A DNA stretch of 64,000 nucleotides from Lactobacillus pasteurii DSM 23907 = CRBIP 24.76 (lineage in GTDB: Bacteria > Bacillota > Bacilli > Lactobacillales > Lactobacillaceae), in NCBI RefSeq assembly GCF_000297025.1, contig NZ_CAKD01000023.1, forward strand, positions 124,001 to 188,000, written 5' to 3'. The number at the start of each line of letters is the position of its first letter. Position 1 is the stretch's first letter. A program made the position numbers and the translations under genes. Of the stretch, positions 34,346 through 43,592 are shown one piece after another. The notes below the pieces were generated by a model. It was not told the DNA's origin. It saw only the letters and a program-made list of their open reading frames with translations, and did no database searches.

Positions 34346-36823
34346 TTAATCAGGCTTAACTTCTTGCATTTCGTATGCTTCAAGTTGGTCATCAAGCTTG
34401 ATGTCATTGTAGCCTTCAATTGTCAAACCACAATCAAATCCTTGCTTAACTTCCTTGACGTCATCCTTGAAACGCTTCAAAGAGCCAATCTTACCATCGT
34501 AAACAACAACACCGTCACGAATTACACGAATACCTGAATCTCTTGTTACGTAACCTGAATCAACAAAAGCACCGGCAATTGTACCAACCTTTGAAACTTT
34601 CCAAGTTTCGCGAACTGTTAAGTTACCAGTTACCTTTTCTTCGAAGGTTGGTTCAAGCATACCCTTCATGGCAGCAGTAACATCGTCAATTGCCTTGTAA
34701 ATGATGCTGTAAAGACGAATATCTACACCTTCGCTAGCAGATTGAGACTTAGCAGTTACAGTTGGACGAACGTTGAAACCGATGATGAACGCATTTGAAG
34801 CACCGGCAAGAGTAACGTCTGATTCATTGATGGCACCAACGCCGGAGTGAATAATATTTACTCTTACGCCTTCAACATCGATCTTTTCAAGTGATTGTTG
34901 CAATGCTTCAACAGAACCTTGTACATCGGCCTTCAAAACAATGTCAACTTCCTTCATGTTGTCGCGCTTCATAGTTGCAAACAAGTTATCAAGAGTAACG
35001 TGTTGTACCTTTTCACGTGACTTTTGCAAGGCTTGTTGAGCTCTTTGTTCACCAACTGAACGAGCAGTCTTTTCATCTTCAAAGACAACTAACTTATCAG
35101 CAGATTCTGGGACTTCGTTCAAACCAGTAATTTCGACAGGCATTGATGGAGTAGCCTTCTTAACTTGACGACCACGGTCGTTAGTCATAGTTCTGATTCT
35201 ACCAAAAGTATTTCCGACAACAACTGGATCACCAACGTGCAAAGTACCTTGTTGAACCAAAACATCGGCTACAGAACCTTTACCACGTGATAAGCGGGCT
35301 TCAATAACAGTACCGATAGCCTTTTGCTTAGGATCAGCCTTCAATTCCATCACATCAGCTTGCAATAGAATCATTTGCAAAAGATCTTCAACGTTTTCGC
35401 CAGTCTTAGCAGAAATATTTACGTAAATAGTATCTCCACCGTAATCTTCTGGAATCAAACCATACTTCATCAACTGTTCAGTAACGTGTTGTGGGTTTGC
35501 TCCTGGTACATCCATCTTGTTGATGGCAACAATGATTGGCACCTTGGCACTCTTAGCGTGGTCGATAGCTTCGATAGTCTGTGGCATAACACCGTCGTCT
35601 GCAGCTACAACCAAGATAACGATATCAGTTACTTCAGCACCACGTGCACGCATGTTTGAAAAGGCAGCGTGTCCTGGAGTATCAAGGAAAGTGATCAAAC
35701 GGTCATCTAATCTAACTTGGTAAGCACCGATTCTCTGGGTGATACCACCGGCTTCGTTAGCAGAAACGTGAGTATGACGCAAGCGGTCAAGTAAAGTAGT
35801 CTTACCGTGGTCAACGTGTCCCATGATAGTAACGATTGGTGGACGATCTTCTTGGTTCTTAGAACTCTTTGATGCTTCCATCTGAGTATCGTAAATCTTA
35901 TCGATATCAGAAATATCTTCATGAACCTTTTCTTCTGCTTCAATACCATATTCAGCAGCAAGCAATTCAATGGTATCTTTGTCAAGAGATTGGTTTTGGT
36001 TGGTCATAATTCCAAGCATAAACAATTTCTTAACGATTTCAGCTGGTTCACGGTGCAACAACTTACCTAAGTCTTGAGCGTTCATTCCTTCATCATAAAC
36101 CAAAGTTTCAGGTAATGGACGTTCCTTACGTACAGTAGGTTGCTTCTTTACTTGACTTTGTTCTTGATGCTTCTTGTTCTTGCGACGCTTACGATCTGAA
36201 CGAGCTGAATCTACATGATCATTTCTGTTATCGTATTGCTTCTTGCCCTTCTTGTTAGACTTGCCAGTATTTCTACCGTAGCCATTGCCGTTGCGTCTTT
36301 CTTCCTTGTTAGGAGCTGGAGCGTCAGCTAAGTCGATCTTTGGAGTAGATTGTGATCTAGGCTTCTTAACCACATTTCTCTTTGGACGTGGCTTTTGTTC
36401 TTGATCGTTTTCTTTCTTGAATCGTGCAGGTGATGGCTTTAAGATCTTTGGTCCAATTACCTTAGTTTCGGTAGTTGTCTTCTTGCTATCTTGACCTTGA
36501 TTCTTGGTATCTTGCTTATTAATAGGCTCTGCTTCTTTCTTTGGTTGATTTAATGATTCATGATACTCTTTTTTAGCTTGCTTAGCTTGTTCATTCAGAG
36601 TATTTGCTTCTGCGCGTTGCTTTTGCTTGAATTGCTTCAACAAATCACCTGTAGCAACCTTGCTTGCAGGACGTGCTTGCTTAGTTTCTACTGAATTGCG
36701 CTTATCATTAGCATTGTTCTTGTTACGATGGTTAAAGTGACGTGATTTCTTAGTTTCTGCTTTCTTTTCATTCTTTCGAATTGAAGAAACGGAAATCTTA
36801 ATTTTATTACTCTTTTCTGCCAT
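34346..36823 (-). CDS. infB: Translation initiation factor IF-2
   Basis: 825 residues. A long basic, low-complexity N-terminal region (about 1-240, rich in Lys, Asn, Arg, Gln) leads to the GTPase domain. This has [19 protein letters not shown] (about 336-354), [15 protein letters not shown], and [10 protein letters not shown], followed by domains II to IV that bind fMet-tRNA. ATG 36823 is behind GGGGTGTGATAGG. It is part of rimP-nusA-ylxR-ylxQ-infB-rbfA. Antisense frames of the repetitive N terminus are not genes. Confidence 0.99.
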   Translation of the reverse strand: MAEKSNKIKISVSSIRKNEKKAETKKSRHFNHRNKNNANDKRNSVETKQARPASKVATGDLLKQFKQKQRAEANTLNEQAKQAKKEYHESLNQPKKEAEPINKQDTKNQGQDSKKTTTETKVIGPKILKPSPARFKKENDQEQKPRPKRNVVKKPRSQSTPKIDLADAPAPNKEERRNGNGYGRNTGKSNKKGKKQYDNRNDHVDSARSDRKRRKNKKHQEQSQVKKQPTVRKERPLPETLVYDEGMNAQDLGKLLHREPAEIVKKLFMLGIMTNQNQSLDKDTIELLAAEYGIEAEEKVHEDISDIDKIYDTQMEASKSSKNQEDRPPIVTIMGHVDHGKTTLLDRLRHTHVSANEAGGITQRIGAYQVRLDDRLITFLDTPGHAAFSNMRARGAEVTDIVILVVAADDGVMPQTIEAIDHAKSAKVPIIVAINKMDVPGANPQHVTEQLMKYGLIPEDYGGDTIYVNISAKTGENVEDLLQMILLQADVMELKADPKQKAIGTVIEARLSRGKGSVADVLVQQGTLHVGDPVVVGNTFGRIRTMTNDRGRQVKKATPSMPVEITGLNEVPESADKLVVFEDEKTARSVGEQRAQQALQKSREKVQHVTLDNLFATMKRDNMKEVDIVLKADVQGSVEALQQSLEKIDVEGVRVNIIHSGVGAINESDVTLAGASNAFIIGFNVRPTVTAKSQSASEGVDIRLYSIIYKAIDDVTAAMKGMLEPTFEEKVTGNLTVRETWKVSKVGTIAGAFVDSGYVTRDSGIRVIRDGVVVYDGKIGSLKRFKDDVKEVKQGFDCGLTIEGYNDIKLDDQLEAYEMQEVKPD

Positions 36824-36827
36824 CCTA

Positions 36828-37139
36828 TCACACCCCTTTACTAATCAATTTATCAAGCGCCTTGGCAAAACCCTGATCTGTTAAGGCTAAAACCTTGCGT
36901 TCTTTGCCAACTGCATGTTGCAATTCTTGAGATGTAAACAAATCAATTATTCCAACATTTGCCTTTTTGGCTGCTCGTTGAACTTTTTCCAGCGAGTGAT
37001 GCTGCAAGTCGCTTGCTACGATTACTTTCTTAACTTTTTTCTTGCCAAGTCCCATAATAACCGTCTCTGTACCAGTGATCAACTTTCCGGCTCGAGTGGC
37101 TAGACCTAACAAATTCAAAACTTTATCTCTATTCTGCAA
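36828..37139 (-). CDS. ylxQ: YlxQ-like L7Ae-family RNA-binding protein
   Basis: 103 residues of the L7Ae/L30e fold ([60 protein letters not shown]), thought to bind kink-turn RNA. I take TTG 37139 as the start: GGTGAT lies seven bases before it and the product begins like other YlxQ proteins. An upstream TTG or GTG (37154, 37151) would overlap ylxR. The start lies one base after the ylxR stop, so translation is coupled. Confidence 0.85.
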   Translation of the reverse strand: MQNRDKVLNLLGLATRAGKLITGTETVIMGLGKKKVKKVIVASDLQHHSLEKVQRAAKKANVGIIDLFTSQELQHAVGKERKVLALTDQGFAKALDKLISKGV

Positions 37140-37140
37140 C

Positions 37141-37446
37141 TTATTTATCACCAAATAATTCTTTTCTAGCCTTTTGATGATCTACATATTGGTAAAGTTC
37201 ATCATAAAATTGTTCAGAAACTTGAGCACCTAAACTCTTTTCTAGAATTCCTTTGCTCTTAGCTTCTTGAATCTTATTCGGATCTAGAGATACATAAGCA
37301 CCTCTACCTGGCTTTTTACCAGTTGGATCAACGGAAATGTTCTTTTCTTTATCGATGACAACTCTAACCAATTCTTTTTTAGGTTGCATAGTATTAGTCA
37401 ACAAGTCTTTCCGCATTGGGATTTTTCGTTTTTTCAAAAAAATCAC
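37141..37446 (-). CDS. ylxR: YlxR/RnpM-family RNA-binding protein
   Basis: About 100 residues. YlxR (RnpM) proteins bind RNA and have been linked to RNase P control. The core KKRKIPMRKDLLTNTMQPKKELVRVV and the GRGAYVS segment fit the family; the usual Cys of the RKC motif is Asp here. The start is uncertain: GTG 37446 adds three residues, while TTG 37437 gives the canonical KKRKIP N terminus with GGTGAT close upstream. Six bases after nusA. Confidence 0.87.
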   Translation of the reverse strand: MIFLKKRKIPMRKDLLTNTMQPKKELVRVVIDKEKNISVDPTGKKPGRGAYVSLDPNKIQEAKSKGILEKSLGAQVSEQFYDELYQYVDHQKARKELFGDK

Positions 37447-37452
37447 CGGTCC

Positions 37453-38670
37453 TTACTCTTCTGAATTATCGCCTTCATCGATATCTTCATCAGCATCAAC
37501 GTCTTCAGCTTGATCTTCGGCTACTTGATCATCTGCAGTTTCAGTTAATTCTTGGCTTTCAACCGCTTCAGTAGTTTCAGTTGATGCTTGATCTTCAGCT
37601 GCTTGTTCTTCACTTGCATCTTCATCAACAAATTCTACTTCAGATTCAGGTCTGATATCAATCTTATAGCCAGTCAAGCGTGCAGCTAAACGAACATTTT
37701 GACCACGCTTACCGATTGCAAGAGATAATTGATAATCTGGCACAATTACCAAAGCATTCTTTTGTTCTTCGTCTTCGCCAAATTGAACAGCGATAACTTC
37801 TGCTGGATTCAAAGCATTGGCAATGTAATCTGATGGATCTTCTTCGTATTTAACGATGTCGATGTTTTCGCCGCCTAATTCGTTAACTACGTTTTGAACT
37901 CTAGTACCACGAGGGCCAACGCAAGTACCTACTGGATCGATGTTAGGGTCTGTTGATCTAACAGCAATCTTAGTACGATCGCCTGCTTCACGAGAAATTG
38001 AAACAATTTCTACAGTTCCATCATAAATTTCAGGAACTTCTTGTTCGAATAAGCGTTTAACCAAATCTGGAGCAGTTCTTGAAACAACAATTTGTGCTCC
38101 TTTTGAATCAGTGCCAACATGGGTAACGATCACTTTAACTTGGTCTTGTGGATTGTAGTGTTCATTTGGCATTTGATCGTGGGTAGGCATTACAGCTTCT
38201 ACGTTGTCGATCTTGATGTAGACAAAGCGGTTGTCGCGTCTTTCAACTGTACCAGTAATCAATTCATCTTGATATTGAGAATATTCTTCAATGATATGAT
38301 TTCTTTCAGCTTCGCGAAGTCTTTGCATAATAACTTGCTTGGCAGTTTGTGCAGCGATTCGGCCAAAATTCTTTGGCGTTACTTCAAAACGAATTTCGTC
38401 GCCTACTTCATAAGCACGGTTAATTGCCAAAGCATCTGACAAGCTCATTTCCAAACGACCATCTTGAACTTCATCAACAACAGTCTTAACTGCGATAACC
38501 TTGAAGTTGCCAGTCTTTTCATCGAAGTTAACCTCAACGTTTTGTGCTTGATTGTAATTCTTCTTATAAGCAGCTACTAATGCAGCCTTGATTGCATCAA
38601 CAATAATTTCTTTTTTGATACCCTTTTTTTCTTCTAGAACAGCAAACGCTTCTAGCATTTCCTTAGACAT
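37453..38670 (-). CDS. nusA: Transcription termination/antitermination factor NusA
   Basis: 405 residues. N-terminal RNA-polymerase-binding domain (1-130), S1 domain (about 133-200, ITGTVERRDNRFVYIKI) and two KH domains (about 205-345). These include DPVGTCVGPRGTRVQNVVNELGG (in part) and AIGKRGQNVRLAARLTGYK. A strongly acidic tail of about 60 residues (Glu/Asp/Ala/Thr) follows. It stimulates pausing and intrinsic termination. A terminator in the leader of its own operon (39210-39182) suggests feedback control. Confidence 0.98.
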   Translation of the reverse strand: MSKEMLEAFAVLEEKKGIKKEIIVDAIKAALVAAYKKNYNQAQNVEVNFDEKTGNFKVIAVKTVVDEVQDGRLEMSLSDALAINRAYEVGDEIRFEVTPKNFGRIAAQTAKQVIMQRLREAERNHIIEEYSQYQDELITGTVERRDNRFVYIKIDNVEAVMPTHDQMPNEHYNPQDQVKVIVTHVGTDSKGAQIVVSRTAPDLVKRLFEQEVPEIYDGTVEIVSISREAGDRTKIAVRSTDPNIDPVGTCVGPRGTRVQNVVNELGGENIDIVKYEEDPSDYIANALNPAEVIAVQFGEDEEQKNALVIVPDYQLSLAIGKRGQNVRLAARLTGYKIDIRPESEVEFVDEDASEEQAAEDQASTETTEAVESQELTETADDQVAEDQAEDVDADEDIDEGDNSEE

Positions 38671-38688
38671 AAGTTTTGATCAACCTTT

Positions 38689-39165
38689 CTAAAATTCAAT
38701 TGCAAAGCGAATGTTTGCAATCACATCACGGGGGATAGTTAAAATCTTTCGTCTAGTTTTAATTTTAACTTCAAGCTCTATCTTTTCATCATCGTAAGCC
38801 ACTAAAGTACCCTCATAGACTTTACTGTCATCTAGTTTCTTGTAGAGACCAACATGAATGTAATTGCCTTGAGCTTTTTCCAAATCTTTAGCAGTCTTTA
38901 TAGGTCTTTCTGCACCAGGTGATGATATTTCCAAAATATATGGATCTGGTAAAGGATCTGGATCTAGTGTATCTAACTTCTCAGAAATCAATTCACTTAA
39001 ATCTGCAATTTCGTCAATATCAATACCACCAGGTTGATCACGGTCAACATAGATTCGAAGATAGTTCTTCTTTTCTTTAACGTATTCAATATCAACCAAT
39101 TCGTCATCTCTTTTTTCGATGATTGGTTCGATTGCTACACGAATTAGATCTATAACTTTTGACAA
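38689..39165 (-). CDS. rimP: Ribosome maturation factor RimP
   Basis: 158 residues. Needed for 30S assembly. Motifs: [38 protein letters not shown] and [21 protein letters not shown], then the C-terminal Sm-like domain. TTG 39165 is chosen: GGAGGAAAG lies directly upstream, and the product starts MSKVIDLI. A TTG at 39180 would place the ribosome site inside the gene. First gene of the nusA-infB operon. Confidence 0.94.
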   Translation of the reverse strand: MSKVIDLIRVAIEPIIEKRDDELVDIEYVKEKKNYLRIYVDRDQPGGIDIDEIADLSELISEKLDTLDPDPLPDPYILEISSPGAERPIKTAKDLEKAQGNYIHVGLYKKLDDSKVYEGTLVAYDDEKIELEVKIKTRRKILTIPRDVIANIRFAIEF

Positions 39166-39181
39166 AACTTTCCTCCGCAAT

Positions 39182-39210
39182 AAAAAGAGCGAGCATTGCT
39201 GCTCACTCGA
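39182..39210 (-). terminator. Intrinsic terminator in the rimP-nusA leader
   Basis: On the minus strand GAGTGAGCA pairs with TGCTCGCTC around GCAA, then TTTTTATT. It lies after polC but also downstream of a promoter at 39264-39236. It is therefore about 18 bases into the rimP leader and just before the rimP ribosome site. Confidence 0.85.
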
Positions 39211-39235
39211 ACTTACCTATTCGAACTTCTTGGTT

Positions 39236-39264
39236 ATTGTATCATATCAATCATAATTTTTCAA
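39236..39264 (-). promoter_or_regulatory. Promoter of the rimP-nusA-infB operon
   Basis: TTGAAA (39264-39259), 17-base spacer, TACAAT (39241-39236); predicted start near 39228. Confidence 0.75.
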
Positions 39265-39274
39265 AGCAGAAAGC

Positions 39275-42200
39275 TTAGAATAATGACAATTGATTCTGAT
39301 CTGGCATCCCTTCCAAGACACCATTTTCTTCAAAGTAATTCATAATTGTCTGTGAAACTTTGCCGCGTTTAGCTAAGTCTTCTTTAGACAAGAACTTTTG
39401 CTCGGTTCTAGCTGCTACAATCTGCTTAGCCGCATTATCGCCTAAACCTGGAACTGCATTGAATGGAGCTAAAATAGTGTTTTTATCGATAATCTTGAAG
39501 TTCAAAGCTTCTGATTGATCAATATCAACCATTTTAATCTTAATGCCTCTTTCCAAACATTCGTTAGCAATTTCTAAGACCGTTTGTAAGCTTTTATCCT
39601 TAGCAGTCACATCATTTCCCTTGTCGGTAATTGCCTTAATTGCTGCCTTGACCGTATTTTTGCCATGGCTCATTGCAACTAAGTCGAACATATCTGCTCT
39701 AACAGAGAAGTAAGCTGTGTAATATATTTCTGGATAATAAACCTTGAACCAAGCAATTCGCAAAGCCATTAAAATATAAGCTGTGGCGTGGGCCTTAGGG
39801 AACATGTACTTAATCTTCAAACAAGATGGAATATACCAGTCTGGGATATTCTTGTTTTCCTTTAAGACTGCCATGTTTTCATCGCTAATTCCCTTACCTT
39901 TACGAACTGATTCCATCGTTGAAAAGGCGATTTCTGGCTTAATGCCCCAGTGAATCAAGTCCATCATAATGTTGTCACGACAACCAATTACGTCTTTCAA
40001 CTTGCAAATACCATCATTGATCAATGATTCAGCATTTCCTAGCCATACATCAGTACCGTGAGATAGACCTGAAATCTGCAACAATTCTGAGAAAGAAGTT
40101 GGCTTAGTTTCTTCAAGCATCCCTCTTACAAAGCGCGTTCCAAATTCAGGCACGCCCAAAGTACCCGTTTCTGATTGAATCTGTTCAGGCGTAACTCCTA
40201 AAATATCCGGACTTGAAAATAGTGACATAACACCTGGATCATCAGGTGGAATGGTCAATGGATCAACTCCTGATAAATCCTGCAACATTCTGATCATCGT
40301 TGGATCATCGTGTCCTAGAATATCAAACTTCAAGATATTGTCGTGAATTGAGTGGAAGTCAAAGTGTGTTGTTAGCCAAGCAGCATTGACATCATCTGCA
40401 GGATATTGAACTGGCGTAAAGTCATAAATATCCATATCATTTGGAACCACAACTATTCCTGCAGGGTGCTGACCAGTAGTTCGCTTAACCCCTGAAACTC
40501 CAGTAGCCAAGCGATCTAGTTCAGCATTTCTAAGCTTCAATTCCCTTTCTTCGTCAAAGTGCTTAGCATAACCATAAGCCGTTTTATCAGCAACCGTGGC
40601 AATTGTTCCGGCACGATATGAGTTATCTGGTCCAAACATAACCCGAATGAAGTTATGTGCAACTGGTTGATAGTCACCTGAGAAGTTCAAATCGATATCA
40701 GGAACCTTATCACCATGGAAGCCTAAGAAGGTTGCAAATGGGATATCCTGGCCGTCTTTAACTAATTGTGCTCCACACTTAGGGCACTTTTTATCAGGCA
40801 AGTCATAGCCTGAACCATATTCACCATTAGTGTAAAAATGCGAGTACTTACATTCTGGACAGCGGTAGTGCGGAGCTAGCGGATTTACTTCCGTAATTCC
40901 TGACATAGTTGCAACCAAACTAGAGCCAACTGAACCACGCGAACCTACCAAATAGCCATCTTTATTAGACTTGGCTACCAAACGTTGCGAAATCAGGTAA
41001 ATAACAGCATATCCGTTAGAAATAATCGAATTCAATTCCATTTCAATTCGATCTTTAACAATGTCTGGCAAAGGATTGCCATATAATTCGTAAGCCTTGT
41101 TATAAGTCAAATCCTTCATTTCTTGATCCGCATTTTCAATATGTGGTGGGTACAAGCCATCTTTAATTGGGGCAATTTCGCTCAAGGAATCCGCAATCAT
41201 GTTTGTATTGTCGATTACTATTTCTTTGGCTACATCTTCACCTAAGAAGGCAAAAGCATCCAGCATTTCTTGAGTGGAATAGAAATGTAAATCAGGTTGC
41301 GGATTATTTCGATTAGGATTGCTGCGCTGCGCAGAAATCAAAATAGTTCGATAAATCGATTCGTATTCATTTACATAGTGGGCATCGCTAGTAACAACAA
41401 CCGGCTTGTTTAATTCTTTACCTAGCTTGTAGATATTGCCTAAAATTTCTTCAAGCTCAGCTTCATCAGCAATTAAACCATCCTTGATCAAGTTGGCATA
41501 AGTTGCAGGTGGCTGCAACTCTAGATAGTCGTAAAACTTCGCCTTTTCGCGTGCTTCGTCATAGCCTTTTTGCATCATGGCAATAAAGACTTCGCCTTGC
41601 CAGCAGCCACTTCCATAAAGAAGACCTTCATGAAGTCGATTCAAATCAGACTTAGGAGTTCTTGGTATGCGGTAGAAATAAGTTGTACTTGCTAGTGAAA
41701 CTAATTTGTACAAATTCTTTAGTCCTGCCTGGTCTTTTGCCAAAATTGATATATGCATCGGTCTAGCTCTGCGATAAACCTGACCTTGGGCAGCATATTC
41801 ATTCATCTTGCCCAAATTATTTTCATCAAAACGTTCTTTAAAGGCATCAAGCAACTTAAACATCAAATAGCCAGTCGCTTCAGCATCCTGATTGGCCCGG
41901 TGGTGATGTTCCAAAACAACATTATACTTTTTAGCTAAAGAATCCAAGGTATGACGTGATTGCTCTGGGTGAAGCAAACGAGAAACTTCTAGCGTATCAA
42001 CCACTGGCTGAGTAATTTCAGCCAAATTGTTGCGTCTTAAGGCAGCATTGACAAATCCAACGTCAAATTGAACATTGTGACCACACAATGGAGCATCCCC
42101 ATAAAAATCCTTAAATTGTTTAATTACAACATCTTCATCATCAGCAGCACTAACCATTTCATCAGTGATTGAGGTCAAGTTGATTGTCTGTTCGCTTAAT

Positions 42201-43588
42201 GGGTGATGCGGATTGATAAACTTATCAAAGCGATCAATTACTTCACCATTGCGCATCTTGACTGCACCGATTTCGATAATTGTGTCATAAACCGATGACA
42301 AACCCGTCGTTTCAACGTCGAAGATAACAAAATCTCTATCTTCATAGGTCATATCCGCTGGATTTAGCACTAACATTGCATGATCGTCAATCATATTGGC
42401 TTCTAATCCATACAAGATCTTTACGCCTTGCTTTTTACCAGCTGAATAGGCTTCAGGGAAGGCTTGAACATCGCCATGATCAGTAATGGCAATTGCAGTT
42501 TGACCAAATTTTTTGGCTATTGAAACAAAATCAGTCGCAGTGTTAGTTGCGTCTAACTGACTCATATTAGTATGCAAATGAAGTTCTACACGTTTTTTTT
42601 CGCCTTCATAAGCTTCTGTGCGGCCAATGTGTTCAACTGTTTCAAAGCCATTAACATTTAAAACTAAGTCATGTTCCCATTGATCGTCTTGAACCGACCC
42701 TTGCATCTTAGCCCAAGTTCCAGCCTTGATCTTATCCATTTCTTCGATCTGGTCTTGGCTAGAAACAAACTTCTTAAAGGCAATTGAATCAGTATAATCT
42801 GTAATTTCTCCGGTAAAGATGACAGAGCCTGACTTCAATTCTCGCTTATCAATACTGAAAATATGACCTTCAATTACCACATTTCGCGATCCATCTTCCA
42901 AATCATGAATTTGTGTAATCTCGGCATCTTCAGCTATTTTATTGCTTCCATAGCTTCGTCTTTGTGTTGGATATGACTTTGGCGTCGGTGCTTCTTTAGG
43001 CTTTTCTGGGGTTGCTTCAAAAACTTGTTGCATGTTGCGTTCATGTTCTTCTTGAAGCTTTTGCAAACTTAGAAAGTCATTATCGACGTTTTCCTCATTC
43101 AAGATGGTCGTAAATTTCAGATTGAAAAAGCCATAGTTGCGCATCTCTAGTGCTAGATCATCCAAAGCTTTTTGCTCAATTAATCCATCTACTACAGAAT
43201 TATCAACTGGTATAATCCAGCGTCCATCCTTTTTTTGAGGATTTTGTTTAGCCAAAAATTCTCTAGTTACTGCTTGCAATTGGCTGGAGTTTTGCACCAC
43301 ATATTGCCAATAGTCTGTCAAATACTGATCAGAACCATCCTTGCTTCGGACAGAAATAGCTGCTTGCACAAAATCGTGAAAGCTTTCCAAAATGGATTTT
43401 TTTAAGTTTAGATATGTCTCAAACTTTAAAGGCGTATCAAAAAGAACGTGGATATTCCACATATGTTCTTTTGCATAAACATCCACGTTCTCAATTTCAC
43501 CCTTTTGCAAGATCGCATTGTCTTCAAAGGTTTCTGGAAATTTGATTTGCTTTAAAAGTTTTAAGAATAGTTCGTTCTTATCGCTCAC
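39275..43588 (-). CDS. polC: DNA polymerase III alpha subunit, PolC type
   Basis: Main replicative polymerase of low-GC Gram-positives, 1437 residues. Order: N-terminal domain, OB fold (about 220-320), PHP domain (VELHLHTNMSQLDATNTA, AITDHGDVQAFPEAY) split by the 3'-5' exonuclease (FVIFDVETTGLSSVYDTIIEIG, GHNVQFDVGFVN). The polymerase core follows with GSRGSVGSSLVATMSGITEVNPL, a zinc site (CPECKYSHFYTNGEYG... CPKCG) and VPDIDLNFSGDYQ, then tandem HhH and ending DQNQLSLF (beta-clamp motif). GTG 43588 start, four bases after proS. Confidence 0.99.
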   Translation of the reverse strand: MSDKNELFLKLLKQIKFPETFEDNAILQKGEIENVDVYAKEHMWNIHVLFDTPLKFETYLNLKKSILESFHDFVQAAISVRSKDGSDQYLTDYWQYVVQNSSQLQAVTREFLAKQNPQKKDGRWIIPVDNSVVDGLIEQKALDDLALEMRNYGFFNLKFTTILNEENVDNDFLSLQKLQEEHERNMQQVFEATPEKPKEAPTPKSYPTQRRSYGSNKIAEDAEITQIHDLEDGSRNVVIEGHIFSIDKRELKSGSVIFTGEITDYTDSIAFKKFVSSQDQIEEMDKIKAGTWAKMQGSVQDDQWEHDLVLNVNGFETVEHIGRTEAYEGEKKRVELHLHTNMSQLDATNTATDFVSIAKKFGQTAIAITDHGDVQAFPEAYSAGKKQGVKILYGLEANMIDDHAMLVLNPADMTYEDRDFVIFDVETTGLSSVYDTIIEIGAVKMRNGEVIDRFDKFINPHHPLSEQTINLTSITDEMVSAADDEDVVIKQFKDFYGDAPLCGHNVQFDVGFVNAALRRNNLAEITQPVVDTLEVSRLLHPEQSRHTLDSLAKKYNVVLEHHHRANQDAEATGYLMFKLLDAFKERFDENNLGKMNEYAAQGQVYRRARPMHISILAKDQAGLKNLYKLVSLASTTYFYRIPRTPKSDLNRLHEGLLYGSGCWQGEVFIAMMQKGYDEAREKAKFYDYLELQPPATYANLIKDGLIADEAELEEILGNIYKLGKELNKPVVVTSDAHYVNEYESIYRTILISAQRSNPNRNNPQPDLHFYSTQEMLDAFAFLGEDVAKEIVIDNTNMIADSLSEIAPIKDGLYPPHIENADQEMKDLTYNKAYELYGNPLPDIVKDRIEMELNSIISNGYAVIYLISQRLVAKSNKDGYLVGSRGSVGSSLVATMSGITEVNPLAPHYRCPECKYSHFYTNGEYGSGYDLPDKKCPKCGAQLVKDGQDIPFATFLGFHGDKVPDIDLNFSGDYQPVAHNFIRVMFGPDNSYRAGTIATVADKTAYGYAKHFDEERELKLRNAELDRLATGVSGVKRTTGQHPAGIVVVPNDMDIYDFTPVQYPADDVNAAWLTTHFDFHSIHDNILKFDILGHDDPTMIRMLQDLSGVDPLTIPPDDPGVMSLFSSPDILGVTPEQIQSETGTLGVPEFGTRFVRGMLEETKPTSFSELLQISGLSHGTDVWLGNAESLINDGICKLKDVIGCRDNIMMDLIHWGIKPEIAFSTMESVRKGKGISDENMAVLKENKNIPDWYIPSCLKIKYMFPKAHATAYILMALRIAWFKVYYPEIYYTAYFSVRADMFDLVAMSHGKNTVKAAIKAITDKGNDVTAKDKSLQTVLEIANECLERGIKIKMVDIDQSEALNFKIIDKNTILAPFNAVPGLGDNAAKQIVAARTEQKFLSKEDLAKRGKVSQTIMNYFEENGVLEGMPDQNQLSLF

Positions 43589-43592
43589 TTAA

